A DNA stretch of 64,000 nucleotides from the NCBI RefSeq assembly GCF_003007785.1, contig NZ_PXOH01000001.1:62001-126000 (forward strand). The letters run 5' to 3'. This document shows positions 56,159 to 64,000 of this stretch, piece by piece (position 1 is the stretch's first letter; the number at the start of each line of letters is the position of its first letter). The notes below the pieces were generated by a model. It saw only the letters and a list, made by a program, of their open reading frames with translations, ran no database searches and was not told where the DNA came from. This DNA comes from Aphanothece hegewaldii CCALA 016. GTDB taxonomy: Bacteria; Cyanobacteriota; Cyanobacteriia; Cyanobacteriales; Microcystaceae. The translations under genes were made by a program, and so were the position numbers.

Positions 56159-58483
56159 ATGAATGTAGAGGCAGCATTAGTATTAGCAGATACCCTAATT
56201 TTTACCCAGACTGGTAAACATTTAACTGATTTACAAAGCACTATTTTACAGAAAGTTTGGCAAGGACAAACCTATATTCAGATTGCTGATGAGTATTCTT
56301 GTACTGAAGGACACGTTAAGGATGTCGCTTCTTTGTTATGGAAACTATTAACTATTGCTTTAGGAGAAAAGGTAACAAAAAGTAATGTTTGCTCTGTATT
56401 AAAACGAAAGTTGCTCACTCAATCTGAAAACAAGTTTACTACTTATCCTACTAAAAATGTAAATTTTGTTGGAAGGAAAAGTGAGATTACACACCTTTTT
56501 TCTCTGGTTGAACGAGGACATAAAGTAATCGTTATTCAAGGTGAAGGCGGCATAGGAAAAACCACTTTAGCTCAACAATATTTTAAACATCAAGAGTTTG
56601 AGTTGGTTTTAGAATTATTGATGGCTAAGGAAACTCAGAATATTACTTCTGTTGAAAGTGTGATTGAGGAATGGCTAAAAAAAGACTTACAAGAAGAACC
56701 AGGGCGAGAATTTGGCATTACTTTAGGACGGTTAAAACGACATCTGGAAACACGGCGAATCGGTATTATAATTGATAATATAGAACCGGCTTTAGATGCT
56801 CAAGGTATGTTGATTCCTGCTCAAAACCGCTATGTAGAATTGTTGCGAGTTTTGACATCACAAGTTCAGTGCGTTACGTTAATTACTAGCCGCGATCGCA
56901 TTTGTGAACCTGCCCTTAATCTCTATCATTATCGTCTATTTGGATTAGATTTACCAACATGGGAACGATATTTTTATGCTGCTGCGATTTCCCTTGATTT
57001 TTCCACATTACAAGCAATGCAACAAACCTATGGCGGAAACCCTAAAGCAATGGGTATTTTGTGTGGAGTGATTCAAACGGATTTTGCAGGAAATATGCGG
57101 GAATATTGGCAAGAAATTCAAGATGATCCTTTAAGTGAAATCGATTTAAAAAATTTAGTTGCTAGTCAATTTGAACGCCTACAAAATCTTGATATTAATG
57201 CTTATAAATTGTTGTGTCGTTTAGGTTGTTATCGTTATCAAGATATTCCTAAACTTTCAAGAAAGGCTTTATTAGCTTTACTTTGGGATATAGATATTAC
57301 TCAACGTAAACGAGTTATCCAATCTTTGCAAAATCGGTCTTTAATTGAATATAATCAAGGGCAATATTGGCTACATCCAGTTATACGCGCTGAAGCTATT
57401 ACGCGCTTACGTTGCTCTCAAGAATGGCAGCAAACCAATGTTAAAGCGGCTGAATTTTGGACAGAAAGTGTTAAAGATATTTTAACGTTACAAGATGGGA
57501 TAACAGCTTGGGAAGCATTGTATCATTATCTTGAAATCAAAGATTTTGAGCAAGCGAGTCAGGTTATTCTACAACCTAGAAAAAATCAGTGGGGACAATT
57601 TTTACCCCTTGGTAGTATCTTCTATCGGATGGGTTTACTGCAACCTGTTCTTAGGGCAATTCTTCAGATTATTGAACAGGTTAAAAATCCTTATCATCGC
57701 AGTGAACTTTATAATATTTTAGGTGATTTATATTGGATTACAGGTAATATTCGTCGTGCTATTACTTGCCAAGAAGAAACAATTAATATTACTGTTAATT
57801 GTCTTAAAGAAACAAGAGAAAATCAACGGCTAGTTTATTATCTAAAAATGCTAGAAATAGACTCATTACTTAGTATTGGTTTATATCAGAGCGATTTGTG
57901 GGAACTCGAAAAAGCAATTTATTTCTTAAATCAGGTTATTGATTTAGCTCAAAATACACCTCATTTTCGTTGGGCGCAAAAAGCATTAATTTGTTTAGCA
58001 TTAGTGAAATCATATTTAGGAAATCAACAAGAAGCTTTATTAATTGCAGATAGTATTTATTCTAATAAAGAATTATTTGATGAAACGGGACGTTTTGCTT
58101 ATTTTATACAAATCTTGGGACAAACTTATGTAAATTTAGGGGAAATGGAGAAAGCAATTAAACTTTTACAAAGTGCGATCGCTTTTTCTCAAGAAAGTCA
58201 TTACCCGCAAATTAGAGCAAAAGCTTTAATCAGTTTAGCCGAAGTTGAGCGAAGACAAAAAAAATTATATTTAGCCATAACTAAACAGTTAGAAGCTATT
58301 AATATTTTAGAAGAAATTGGCGCTAAATGTGATTTGGCAGAAAGCTATTATCAGTTAGGATTAACACAACAGCAGTTAGGAGAAAATTACAACAAATCTT
58401 TTGAAAAAGCCATACAACTATTTAGAGAAATCGAAGCACCCAGACAAATTCATAAAGTTCAGGAAGCAAATAATTTATTATAA
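56159..58483 (+). CDS. STAND (NB-ARC-like) ATPase with N-terminal HTH and TPR repeats
   Basis: A 774-residue signal-transduction ATPase. Residues about 20-85 form a helix-turn-helix region (LTDLQSTILQKVWQGQTYIQIADEYSCTEGHVKDV) of the kind seen at the front of cyanobacterial vWA-MoxR-associated and STAND proteins. The NTPase follows: NFVGRKSEI, Walker A GEGGIGKTT at 128-136, Walker B RRIGIIIDNIE, sensor LITSRDR and GGNPKAMGIL. A winged-helix segment comes next, then about eight TPR-like repeats from residue 510 to the end. Such proteins act as switches in regulation or defence. It is beside BrnTA and Uma2. The 3' end overlaps the convergent Uma2 gene by six bases. Confidence 0.85.
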   Translation: MNVEAALVLADTLIFTQTGKHLTDLQSTILQKVWQGQTYIQIADEYSCTEGHVKDVASLLWKLLTIALGEKVTKSNVCSVLKRKLLTQSENKFTTYPTKNVNFVGRKSEITHLFSLVERGHKVIVIQGEGGIGKTTLAQQYFKHQEFELVLELLMAKETQNITSVESVIEEWLKKDLQEEPGREFGITLGRLKRHLETRRIGIIIDNIEPALDAQGMLIPAQNRYVELLRVLTSQVQCVTLITSRDRICEPALNLYHYRLFGLDLPTWERYFYAAAISLDFSTLQAMQQTYGGNPKAMGILCGVIQTDFAGNMREYWQEIQDDPLSEIDLKNLVASQFERLQNLDINAYKLLCRLGCYRYQDIPKLSRKALLALLWDIDITQRKRVIQSLQNRSLIEYNQGQYWLHPVIRAEAITRLRCSQEWQQTNVKAAEFWTESVKDILTLQDGITAWEALYHYLEIKDFEQASQVILQPRKNQWGQFLPLGSIFYRMGLLQPVLRAILQIIEQVKNPYHRSELYNILGDLYWITGNIRRAITCQEETINITVNCLKETRENQRLVYYLKMLEIDSLLSIGLYQSDLWELEKAIYFLNQVIDLAQNTPHFRWAQKALICLALVKSYLGNQQEALLIADSIYSNKELFDETGRFAYFIQILGQTYVNLGEMEKAIKLLQSAIAFSQESHYPQIRAKALISLAEVERRQKKLYLAITKQLEAINILEEIGAKCDLAESYYQLGLTQQQLGENYNKSFEKAIQLFREIEAPRQIHKVQEANNLL

Positions 58484-59041
58484 TTTCAACCAACTAAACA
58501 TTTCTAAAGATGTTAATTGCCAGTTTGATAATACACTTAAAACAGGTAATATATCATCACCTTCTTTGATTTCTGGGAGGCGATCGGGATAAAATATAGT
58601 AACTGATTCATCTTCAGGATCGAGCAACCAACTTAATTTTGTTCCATGCTTAAAACAGACAAGAATTTTTTTGATAATTTTATTAGTTGATTGTTCAGGT
58701 GACAGAATCTCAATAATCCAATCTGGAGGAATTTCAAATTTATTAGAAACTGAACCATCTGCATCTTTAGGAATATTCTGCCACTCAAAAACTGCAATAT
58801 CAGGAACGATAGATCGTCTTCCGAAAGTACAGCGTAATTCGGTAAAAGCATAGGCTAATTTTGGCAACAAAGCAACTTCATTAATTGCTGTTCCCAAACG
58901 TATTTGTATTATACTATGTTTTCCTTGAGCCATAGGTTTTTGCTCTATTTCTCCATCAATGTATTCACTTGCTGGTTTAGTTTCAGGAAGTTTTAAAAAT
59001 TCTTCTAATGTTAAAGGTTTCGGAATTTGATTTGTAAGCAT
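58478..59041 (-). CDS. Uma2 family (DUF820) predicted nuclease
   Basis: A complete Uma2 protein (about 187 residues): TLEEFLKLPETKPASEYIDGEIEQKPMAQGKHS, the core FGRRSIVPDIAVFEW (Asp) and PPDWIIEILSPEQS (E-x-L), and ending LLDPEDESVTIFYPDR. Two adjacent Met codons exist; GGAGG spacing favours the second. It shows no repeat insertion, unlike the member at 46129. Function in the cell is unknown. Confidence 0.88.
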   Translation of the reverse strand: MLTNQIPKPLTLEEFLKLPETKPASEYIDGEIEQKPMAQGKHSIIQIRLGTAINEVALLPKLAYAFTELRCTFGRRSIVPDIAVFEWQNIPKDADGSVSNKFEIPPDWIIEILSPEQSTNKIIKKILVCFKHGTKLSWLLDPEDESVTIFYPDRLPEIKEGDDILPVLSVLSNWQLTSLEMFSWLKL

Positions 59042-59055
59042 CATCGCCTCCAGAA

Positions 59056-59228
59056 TGTAGGGGTTTGGTCTCCAAACCCTTTAAATGTAATGTATCTTAT
59101 TAATTTACGCTCTGCTATATTCTAAATAAAAAGTCAGAGTTGAGCTACAAATTAGACAAATACTAGAGTTTTTACTTTTTTCTTTGACTTATACCAAATC
59201 GTCAAGGTTTTGCAACCAAACCCCTACA
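59056..59228. repeat. Spaced inverted repeat upstream of Uma2
   Basis: tgtaggggtttgg (59056-59068) and its exact reverse complement ccaaacccctaca (59216-59228) flank about 147 AT-rich bases. The left arm also forms a small hairpin of its own (GGGTTTGG tct CCAAACCC, 59061-59079). No gene lies inside. It could be a small non-autonomous element; direct target duplications were not obvious. Confidence 0.5.
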
Positions 59229-59340
59229 ACTAATCTGTTGTCTTTCTCTATAGAAATGATATTACTTCTATTCTAAACTACAACAATAGGGTAGACAAAA
59301 TGCCCACCCCACAGAGTTTTTGATTTTACTTTTCTATTAA

Positions 59341-60015
59341 CTATTTTCCTTTTCTTCTTTTCAATTGACTTAATCCTATTCCGCTAATTGCCAATAGTCC
59401 TAACATGGCAGAAGGTTCGGGAGTGCCTGTAGGTGGCGGGTTAACGTCTGCTTGTCCATAAACTAAATTATCAAATACTTGTCCCTCGGTAGAAAAAATA
59501 CTAAGAGATGTAATTGGTGTTGCGGATGTAAAACCAATAAATTTCACATCATTGTTAATGGTAATGGTTTCAGATTCTCCAGTAGAGATACTAACTGTAT
59601 AATCTTGATTGAGGCTGTAAGGTAAGAGATCGACTCCTACTGCGGTTATTCCTGCTGGAAGGGTTGCAGTAATTGTATTCGATGCAGCACCAGTTGAAGC
59701 TATAGAGGTAGGGCCGACTAAAGGAATAGTGGTATTACAATTAGAAAAATTGTTTGGGAAGGTGGCACAATTGAGAACCAAAGTAAAACTTTGAGTATCA
59801 CTAAACGTTACTCCTGATATAGTGGAATTATTGAGACTAGCAACAGTATTAGGTGGGGTAAGTCCCTCAAAGTCAACGGTTGTCAGTCCAGAGGTGGCGT
59901 TCAAAAATGCTGACTTAGAAGTAAAGATTGCTGCTTGTGCTGCGCTAGTAATGCCAAAATAAGCTGAGGTAGTCAAGGCAACTAAAGCCGTTTTTAGAAA
60001 AATTGTGTTATTCAT
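59341..60015 (-). CDS. PEP-CTERM sorting-signal protein
   Basis: A secreted protein of 224 residues. The signal peptide ends near AAQAA. The middle is a beta-rich domain of unknown type (FLNATSGLTTVDFEGLTPPN, VGPTSIASTGAASNTITATL). The C-terminus has the PEP-CTERM exosortase tag: PEPSAMLGLLAISGIGLSQLKRRKGK (PEP, hydrophobic helix, basic end). The protein is probably exported and anchored or processed by an exosortase not encoded here. Two Cys (CATFPNNFSNC) may form a disulfide. Confidence 0.88.
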   Translation of the reverse strand: MNNTIFLKTALVALTTSAYFGITSAAQAAIFTSKSAFLNATSGLTTVDFEGLTPPNTVASLNNSTISGVTFSDTQSFTLVLNCATFPNNFSNCNTTIPLVGPTSIASTGAASNTITATLPAGITAVGVDLLPYSLNQDYTVSISTGESETITINNDVKFIGFTSATPITSLSIFSTEGQVFDNLVYGQADVNPPPTGTPEPSAMLGLLAISGIGLSQLKRRKGK

Positions 60016-60154
60016 AGAATATTTTCCCGAAAAATGATTAATCTAGTTAAAACCTAGTTATTAAATACCATACATTATAGTTTTTAAAATTTTGTATAGC
60101 TAAAACTATTTATTATGGCTATAATTTGGCTATGTTAAATCAGGAGTTTTAATT

Positions 60155-60670
60155 ATGGCAACGGTTGATCAGGATTTTGCTGAAGCGCGAAATCAATGGG
60201 ATTTAGAGACACTATATAAAGACCTAGCCTCGGTTAAGGGAAAAAGCCTAACGCCTGTAGAAAAACAGCATCTACGGGGTTTACTCAGTGGTTACAGTCC
60301 CTCAGAAATCGCTCAAAAACTGCAAAAAAGTGTCAAAGGTGTTGAAATTGCTTTTTGTAATACTGTGTATCAATATGTTAAAAATTTAGTTGGTCAATCC
60401 AATGGTAAAGTAGAAAACTGGCGTAATATTAGTGAGTGGCTAGAGGCAGAAGGATATAAACATCAGACCATTAATGGACAGAATATAATTGATTATTCAT
60501 CACTTAATATAGTAGTTAAAGAGTGTGAGATAACTGTTAAAAATTGTAACTTAACTCTTAAAAATAATAATCTTTACTTTGATTTGAATATCCGTTTAGC
60601 TACACCTTTATCGTCTGATGTTAAAGGTTTTGAGGATTTAGAAGATAAAGAGTTACAAGAAGAAAATTAA
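60155..60670 (+). CDS. Stand-alone HTH protein of the cyanobacterial conflict-gene type
   Basis: A 171-residue protein. Residues about 25-80 (KGKSLTPVEKQHLRGLLSGYSPSEIAQKLQKSVKGVEIAFCNTVYQYVKNLV) form a LuxR-like helix-turn-helix similar in layout to the N-terminus of the STAND protein at 56159. A short second segment follows (NWRNISEWLEAEGY), then a beta-rich tail with the repeated pattern VKECEITVKNCNLTLKNNNLYF. No ATPase or catalytic domain is present. It could be a regulator or a cut-down relative of the larger proteins. Confidence 0.7.
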   Translation: MATVDQDFAEARNQWDLETLYKDLASVKGKSLTPVEKQHLRGLLSGYSPSEIAQKLQKSVKGVEIAFCNTVYQYVKNLVGQSNGKVENWRNISEWLEAEGYKHQTINGQNIIDYSSLNIVVKECEITVKNCNLTLKNNNLYFDLNIRLATPLSSDVKGFEDLEDKELQEEN

Positions 60671-60815
60671 ATTATAGTTAGTAGAATTAGGTTGTAATAA
60701 TTGTAGTAATTGTAGGCAGGTATATATATTAGTGTTAACTTAAGTTGCAAAGGCTATAAAGGGAATAATAGAAAATGAATAATTATTTATATAATTGGAA
60801 TGAATATCAGTTCAT

Positions 60816-60926
60816 CAGGGAATTTATTCCCTGTCTCATAGCGCAAGTCCATTGAAATGGACTAAACTGTATAGAATTAGTCGGTTTAAACCGACTTCTG
60901 CTTTGAGGCAGAGAATTTATTCTCTG
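60816..60926. repeat. Composite palindromic repeat, copy 2
   Basis: Palindromes in order: CAGGGAATTTATTCCCTG, AAGTCCATT/AAATGGACT, AGTCGGTTTAAACCGACT and CAGAGAATTTATTCTCTG, with the shared 'tctcatagc' linker. It has the same architecture as 21173-21330 but an uninterrupted AGTCGGTTTAAACCGACT core. It ends 21 bases before the next small gene. Confidence 0.88.
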
Positions 60927-60947
60927 ATAGTATTTTCCAAATCTACC

Positions 60948-61133
60948 ATGACTCAACAAAGACAAATACCTGATGAAGAATCTCGTAAAAAATGCTTAGA
61001 ACGCTTACGAGAAACAAACCGTCAACTTGATCTCTATAATTTACAATTAGATGAGTTAATCGCCATGATAGAAGCAGAAGCACGCCAGCAAAAGCGAGAA
61101 CGTTTACTAAAAAAATACAATAATACCAATTAA
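60948..61133 (+). CDS. Small basic helical protein
   Basis: A 61-residue protein beginning MTQQRQIPDEESRKKCLERL and continuing RETNRQLDLYNLQLDELIAMIEAEARQQKRERLLKKY, which should be one long amphipathic helix. The open frame extends 32 codons upstream, but that part is repeat DNA, so the ATG at 60948 is chosen. No family recognised. Its last bases overlap the end of the convergent ABC transporter gene. Confidence 0.55.
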   Translation: MTQQRQIPDEESRKKCLERLRETNRQLDLYNLQLDELIAMIEAEARQQKRERLLKKYNNTN

Positions 61134-63706
61134 AAACTACTCTGCTGGCGTTGATAGAGTGACCAATATAAACCGCGTTTTTGTAATAATTCTAAGTGGG
61201 TTCCCTGTTCTACTAAAATTCCTTTTTCTAATACTAAAACTAAATCGGCTTTTTGCAGGGGTTCAAAGCGATGGGCAATCATAAAAACGGTGCGATTTTC
61301 TGAAAAGTTTTGTAAATTTTGTAAGACTTGTTGCTCGGTTTCTGCATCTAATCCAGTTGTTGCTTCATCTAAAATCAGGATTGGTGCTTGTGAAATAAAT
61401 AGACGAGCGAGTGTAATTCGTTGTCGTTGTCCCCCTGATAAAGCGACACCTCTTTCACCGACTTTTGTGTCATATCCATAGGGTAAATTACAGATAAAAT
61501 CGTGAGCAACTGCTAATTTAGCCGCTTCTACAATTTGCTCATCTGTGATATCTGGATTATTGAGAGAAATATTTTCTAAAATCGTGCCATTAAATAAATA
61601 ATCTTCTTGTAAAACTACACTAATTTGTTGACGCAAAGAGCCTAAATCTACACTATTTAGATCAAAACTATCGAGCAGAATACGTCCTGATTCTATCGAG
61701 TATAATCGTTGTATTAACTTAGATAAAGTACTTTTTCCTGAACCACTTCTCCCGACAATTCCGACAAACATTCCAGGTTTTGTAGCAAAAGAAATACCGC
61801 GTAAAATCGGTTCTTGAGCGGGTTGGTAGCGGAAAATAACTTGCTCAAAAATAATTTCACCTTGCAAGGGTGGTAAAACTAAACCTGTACCGGGTTCAGC
61901 TTCAGGAGATACATTGAGAATATCACCAATGCGATCGACTGATAGTACAACTTGTTGTAAATTTTGCCATAATTGCACTAATCTTAAGATTGGCCCTGTC
62001 ACCCGTCCAGATAACATTTGAAAAGCCACAAGTTGACCTACCGTCAATTTTTGATCTATAACTAATTTTGCTCCAAACCAAAGGATTAGAAGGTTAGAAA
62101 AACTGGTCAAGAAACCCGCAATATTATTACTAATATTCGATGTCGTTGATGCTTTAAAACCTGTCCGAATAAAACGAGCGAATAATCCTTCCCAGCGTTC
62201 TCTCGTTGTATTTTCGGCTGCATGACCTTTAATAGATTGAATTCCTGTGATTGTTTCGACTAAAAAAGATTGGCTGTCTGCGCTACGGTTAAAAGTTTCG
62301 TTTAACCAATGTCTTAAAATCGGGGTAGCGGATAAAGTCATTAATGCAAATAACGGTAAAACAGCTAAAGCAATCCAAGTTAATTTAGTATTGTAATAAA
62401 ACATAATTGCTAGATAAACACCGGCAAAAATGCTATCGAGAATGACTGTCATTGCAGTTCCCGTAATAAATTCTCGAATATTTTCTAATTCTTGAACTCT
62501 GGCTACGGTATCTCCTACCCGACGATTTTCAAAATAGGCTAAAGGAAGACGCATTAAATGGCGAAATAGCTGAGAAGATAGCCGTAAATCGAGACGACGC
62601 GCCGTATGAGTGAAAATAAATAAGCGGAGAATCCCTAAAACAGCCTCAAAAATAGCAATACCGAGTAAAGCAACAGCCATGACATCGAGAGTCGGTATAC
62701 TCTGTTGTACCATGACTTTATCAATAATAACTTGGGTAATAATCGGTGTTCCTAAACCCAAAATTTGTAGCGTAAATGAGGCTAAAAGAACTTCAATGAG
62801 TAGGTTGCGATATTGCCAAACCGCCGGCAAAAACCAAGTGAGGTTAAAACGTTCTTGCTTTTGTATCGGTTCAATCTGCCATAATTTGCCATCCCACGAC
62901 GCTTCGACAAGATTTTTGGAGATGCTTTCGCAGGTATTATCTAAATTAAGCGGATTTGCAATAATGAGACGATTTCCTCTAATTCCATAGACAATAATCC
63001 ATGATTCATTATGCCAGTGGAGTAATGCAGGAAACTGTAACTGTTTTAAATCATGCCAAGTTAGTTGTAGTTTTCTCAGTTGTAAGCCGATTTTTTCGCC
63101 AGTTTCGATGATTTGACTTGGTTTTTGTCCGCGTAAACGCCGTTGTATCCAATCTAACTGGGCGGGAAGTTGCAGATAATAGGCAGCCATCGTCAGACAA
63201 GCTGCGCCCGTATTCTGACTCGAAATAAAAGGATAACCCGATACTGTTTTCGAGGTTTCGACGGTGTGGGGTATCAGTCGAGTTTGCTGTTGACTCCAAA
63301 ATTGTTGGATAGTTGCGGAGGTGATGGCATTCCATAGGGTACTATCCCATCGGATGACTTCAACGGTTTTACTCGCTGCAACTACTTTTAGAGGGATCTC
63401 CGTTTTTATCCAATCTCCAAACCAATTTTCCGCGCCCAAAGTAGCAATTGTTTGTGTTGAGTCTTCTTGTCTGAGACGTACTTTTCCTTCGATAATTAAA
63501 AAATATCCAGTGAGATTATCTGAGGATTCATCGGAACCCCAAATCTTTTCGCCCAATTTATATCGATAAACTTGCGCGTTTTGATTAAATTGTAGTTGTT
63601 GAGATGAACTTAGCCAAGCTAGGGGCGGTTTTTCCCAGTCGAGTGTTAGATTAGATGAATCTTCTTGTTTGAAGGGTGAGGCAGAATTAACGTTTTTGCT
63701 AGTCAT
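61130..63706 (-). CDS. Exporter ABC protein with cNMP-like and inactive C39-like domains
   Basis: A type I secretion-type transporter of 858 residues. Residues 30-130 resemble a cyclic-nucleotide-binding beta barrel (GYFLIIEGKVRLRQE, ATLGAENWFGDW). Residues 155-290 are a C39-like domain: SSQNTGAACLTMAAYYLQ, FPALLHWHNESWIIVYGIRG and LIIANP. The usual catalytic Cys, His and Asp of C39 are replaced (N-T instead of D-C; no NHF; ANP instead of ADP). Six membrane helices span 295-570. The ATPase has GRSGSGKST near 650, LSGGQRQRI and LILDEATTGLDAE. It probably exports proteins with an HlyD-like partner and TolC, without cutting a leader. Confidence 0.88.
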   Translation of the reverse strand: MTSKNVNSASPFKQEDSSNLTLDWEKPPLAWLSSSQQLQFNQNAQVYRYKLGEKIWGSDESSDNLTGYFLIIEGKVRLRQEDSTQTIATLGAENWFGDWIKTEIPLKVVAASKTVEVIRWDSTLWNAITSATIQQFWSQQQTRLIPHTVETSKTVSGYPFISSQNTGAACLTMAAYYLQLPAQLDWIQRRLRGQKPSQIIETGEKIGLQLRKLQLTWHDLKQLQFPALLHWHNESWIIVYGIRGNRLIIANPLNLDNTCESISKNLVEASWDGKLWQIEPIQKQERFNLTWFLPAVWQYRNLLIEVLLASFTLQILGLGTPIITQVIIDKVMVQQSIPTLDVMAVALLGIAIFEAVLGILRLFIFTHTARRLDLRLSSQLFRHLMRLPLAYFENRRVGDTVARVQELENIREFITGTAMTVILDSIFAGVYLAIMFYYNTKLTWIALAVLPLFALMTLSATPILRHWLNETFNRSADSQSFLVETITGIQSIKGHAAENTTRERWEGLFARFIRTGFKASTTSNISNNIAGFLTSFSNLLILWFGAKLVIDQKLTVGQLVAFQMLSGRVTGPILRLVQLWQNLQQVVLSVDRIGDILNVSPEAEPGTGLVLPPLQGEIIFEQVIFRYQPAQEPILRGISFATKPGMFVGIVGRSGSGKSTLSKLIQRLYSIESGRILLDSFDLNSVDLGSLRQQISVVLQEDYLFNGTILENISLNNPDITDEQIVEAAKLAVAHDFICNLPYGYDTKVGERGVALSGGQRQRITLARLFISQAPILILDEATTGLDAETEQQVLQNLQNFSENRTVFMIAHRFEPLQKADLVLVLEKGILVEQGTHLELLQKRGLYWSLYQRQQSSF

Positions 63707-63942
63707 TATTAATATAACTGGTTGGCTTTAGAAGCATTGCCACCAAACGTATTCAATAGCACTTTATTATATTGTCCCTGCTTTAGGACGCTTTCAGGTG
63801 AGGCGATGAGAATTCTTAAACTTTGGGACAGACCTAAGCATAATATATTAATAATTTTATGACATTTTTGAGTAGCATTTTTGGAAATTTACAAATTTTA
63901 TTGTTTAAAATAAAGATAGAAGCGAGATAGGAGGGCTAACAA

Positions 63943-64000
63943 GTGCCTGATTCTATAGCCATTAATAAAGTGTGTAACAACCTAGAAACAATTGATCAAG
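63943..64000 (+). CDS. Start of a gene cut by the window end
   Basis: A strong AGGAGGG lies about eight bases before a GTG at 63943. The frame stays open to the end of the window and reads VPDSIAINKVCNNLETIDQ. It is divergent from the ABC exporter. A gene for a secretion partner (peptidyl-prolyl isomerase or HlyD) is often found there, but 19 codons cannot decide. Confidence 0.6.
   Translation, partial: MPDSIAINKVCNNLETIDQ

Noticed and set aside
62610..62990. 126-codon frame opposite the ABC exporter
   Set aside because: Antisense to conserved membrane-domain sequence; no start signal.

Overview
The window comes from an AT-rich cyanobacterial chromosome. The evidence is chlorophyll synthase (chlG), the ndhC-ndhK-ndhJ genes of photosynthetic complex I, ferredoxin-type glutamate synthase, a DnaK3/DnaJ3-like pair, several cyanobacteria-only small proteins, and many copies of the HIP1 octamer GCGATCGC. 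A PCC 7002-type olefin synthase points to one of the 1-alkene-producing lineages. The genus cannot be read from the sequence. No CRISPR array, rRNA operon, transposase or phage structural gene was seen.

Layout. 0-9.5 kb: pyrD and an inositol-monophosphatase-like gene, then a leftward block (CadD-like exporter, sugar ABC permease, RNase III, Rpn-type nuclease), a secreted alpha/beta hydrolase, a tandem pair of coiled-coil membrane proteins and an MscS channel. 10.1-18.5 kb: one 2797-residue olefin synthase (FAAL-ACP-KS-AT-KR-ACP-ST-TE). 18.5-20 kb: a graveyard holding a subtilase 3' remnant and a broken two-partner-secretion adhesin, with an intact small secreted Lys/Glu-rich protein between them. 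21.4-26 kb: Fd-GOGAT. 26.5-33.3 kb: moaE, DUF1003, DUF2996, a phosphodiester-glycosidase-type lipoprotein, quinone oxidoreductase, kptA, murE and a small conserved gene. 33.6-37.9 kb: a NAD operon, pncB-nadD-nrtR-nadE. nadK lies 4 kb further on. 37.9-46 kb: pterin dehydratase, tRNA-Ala(CGC), a GAF-GGDEF gene broken by one stop codon, an LpxB-related gene, nadK, dnaJ and dnaK. 46-51.7 kb: Uma2, ndhCKJ, a Get3/ArsA-like ATPase with chlG, and rpsN. 51.9-55.3 kb: a mannose-phosphate-isomerase-type cupin, a zinc-ribbon membrane protein, uppS and a ferritin-like diiron protein. 55.4-61.1 kb: an accessory island with BrnTA toxin-antitoxin, an HTH-STAND-TPR ATPase, Uma2, a PEP-CTERM protein and a stand-alone HTH protein. 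61.1-64 kb: an exporter ABC protein whose C39 peptidase domain has lost its catalytic residues, and the start of a divergent gene.

The most unusual signal is repeat-derived DNA inside coding sequence. GC-rich palindromic repeats of one family sit in frame at three places in the olefin synthase and once in a Uma2 gene. A different element of about 48 bp sits in two neighbouring divergent genes, in the same protein frame, with its core in opposite orientations. A third, composite palindromic repeat supplies the 3' end of one small gene and lies just before the start of another. Several genes are freshly decayed (GGDEF nonsense mutation, GGDEF and subtilase remnants, adhesin pseudogene), which suggests ongoing turnover between stable housekeeping blocks.
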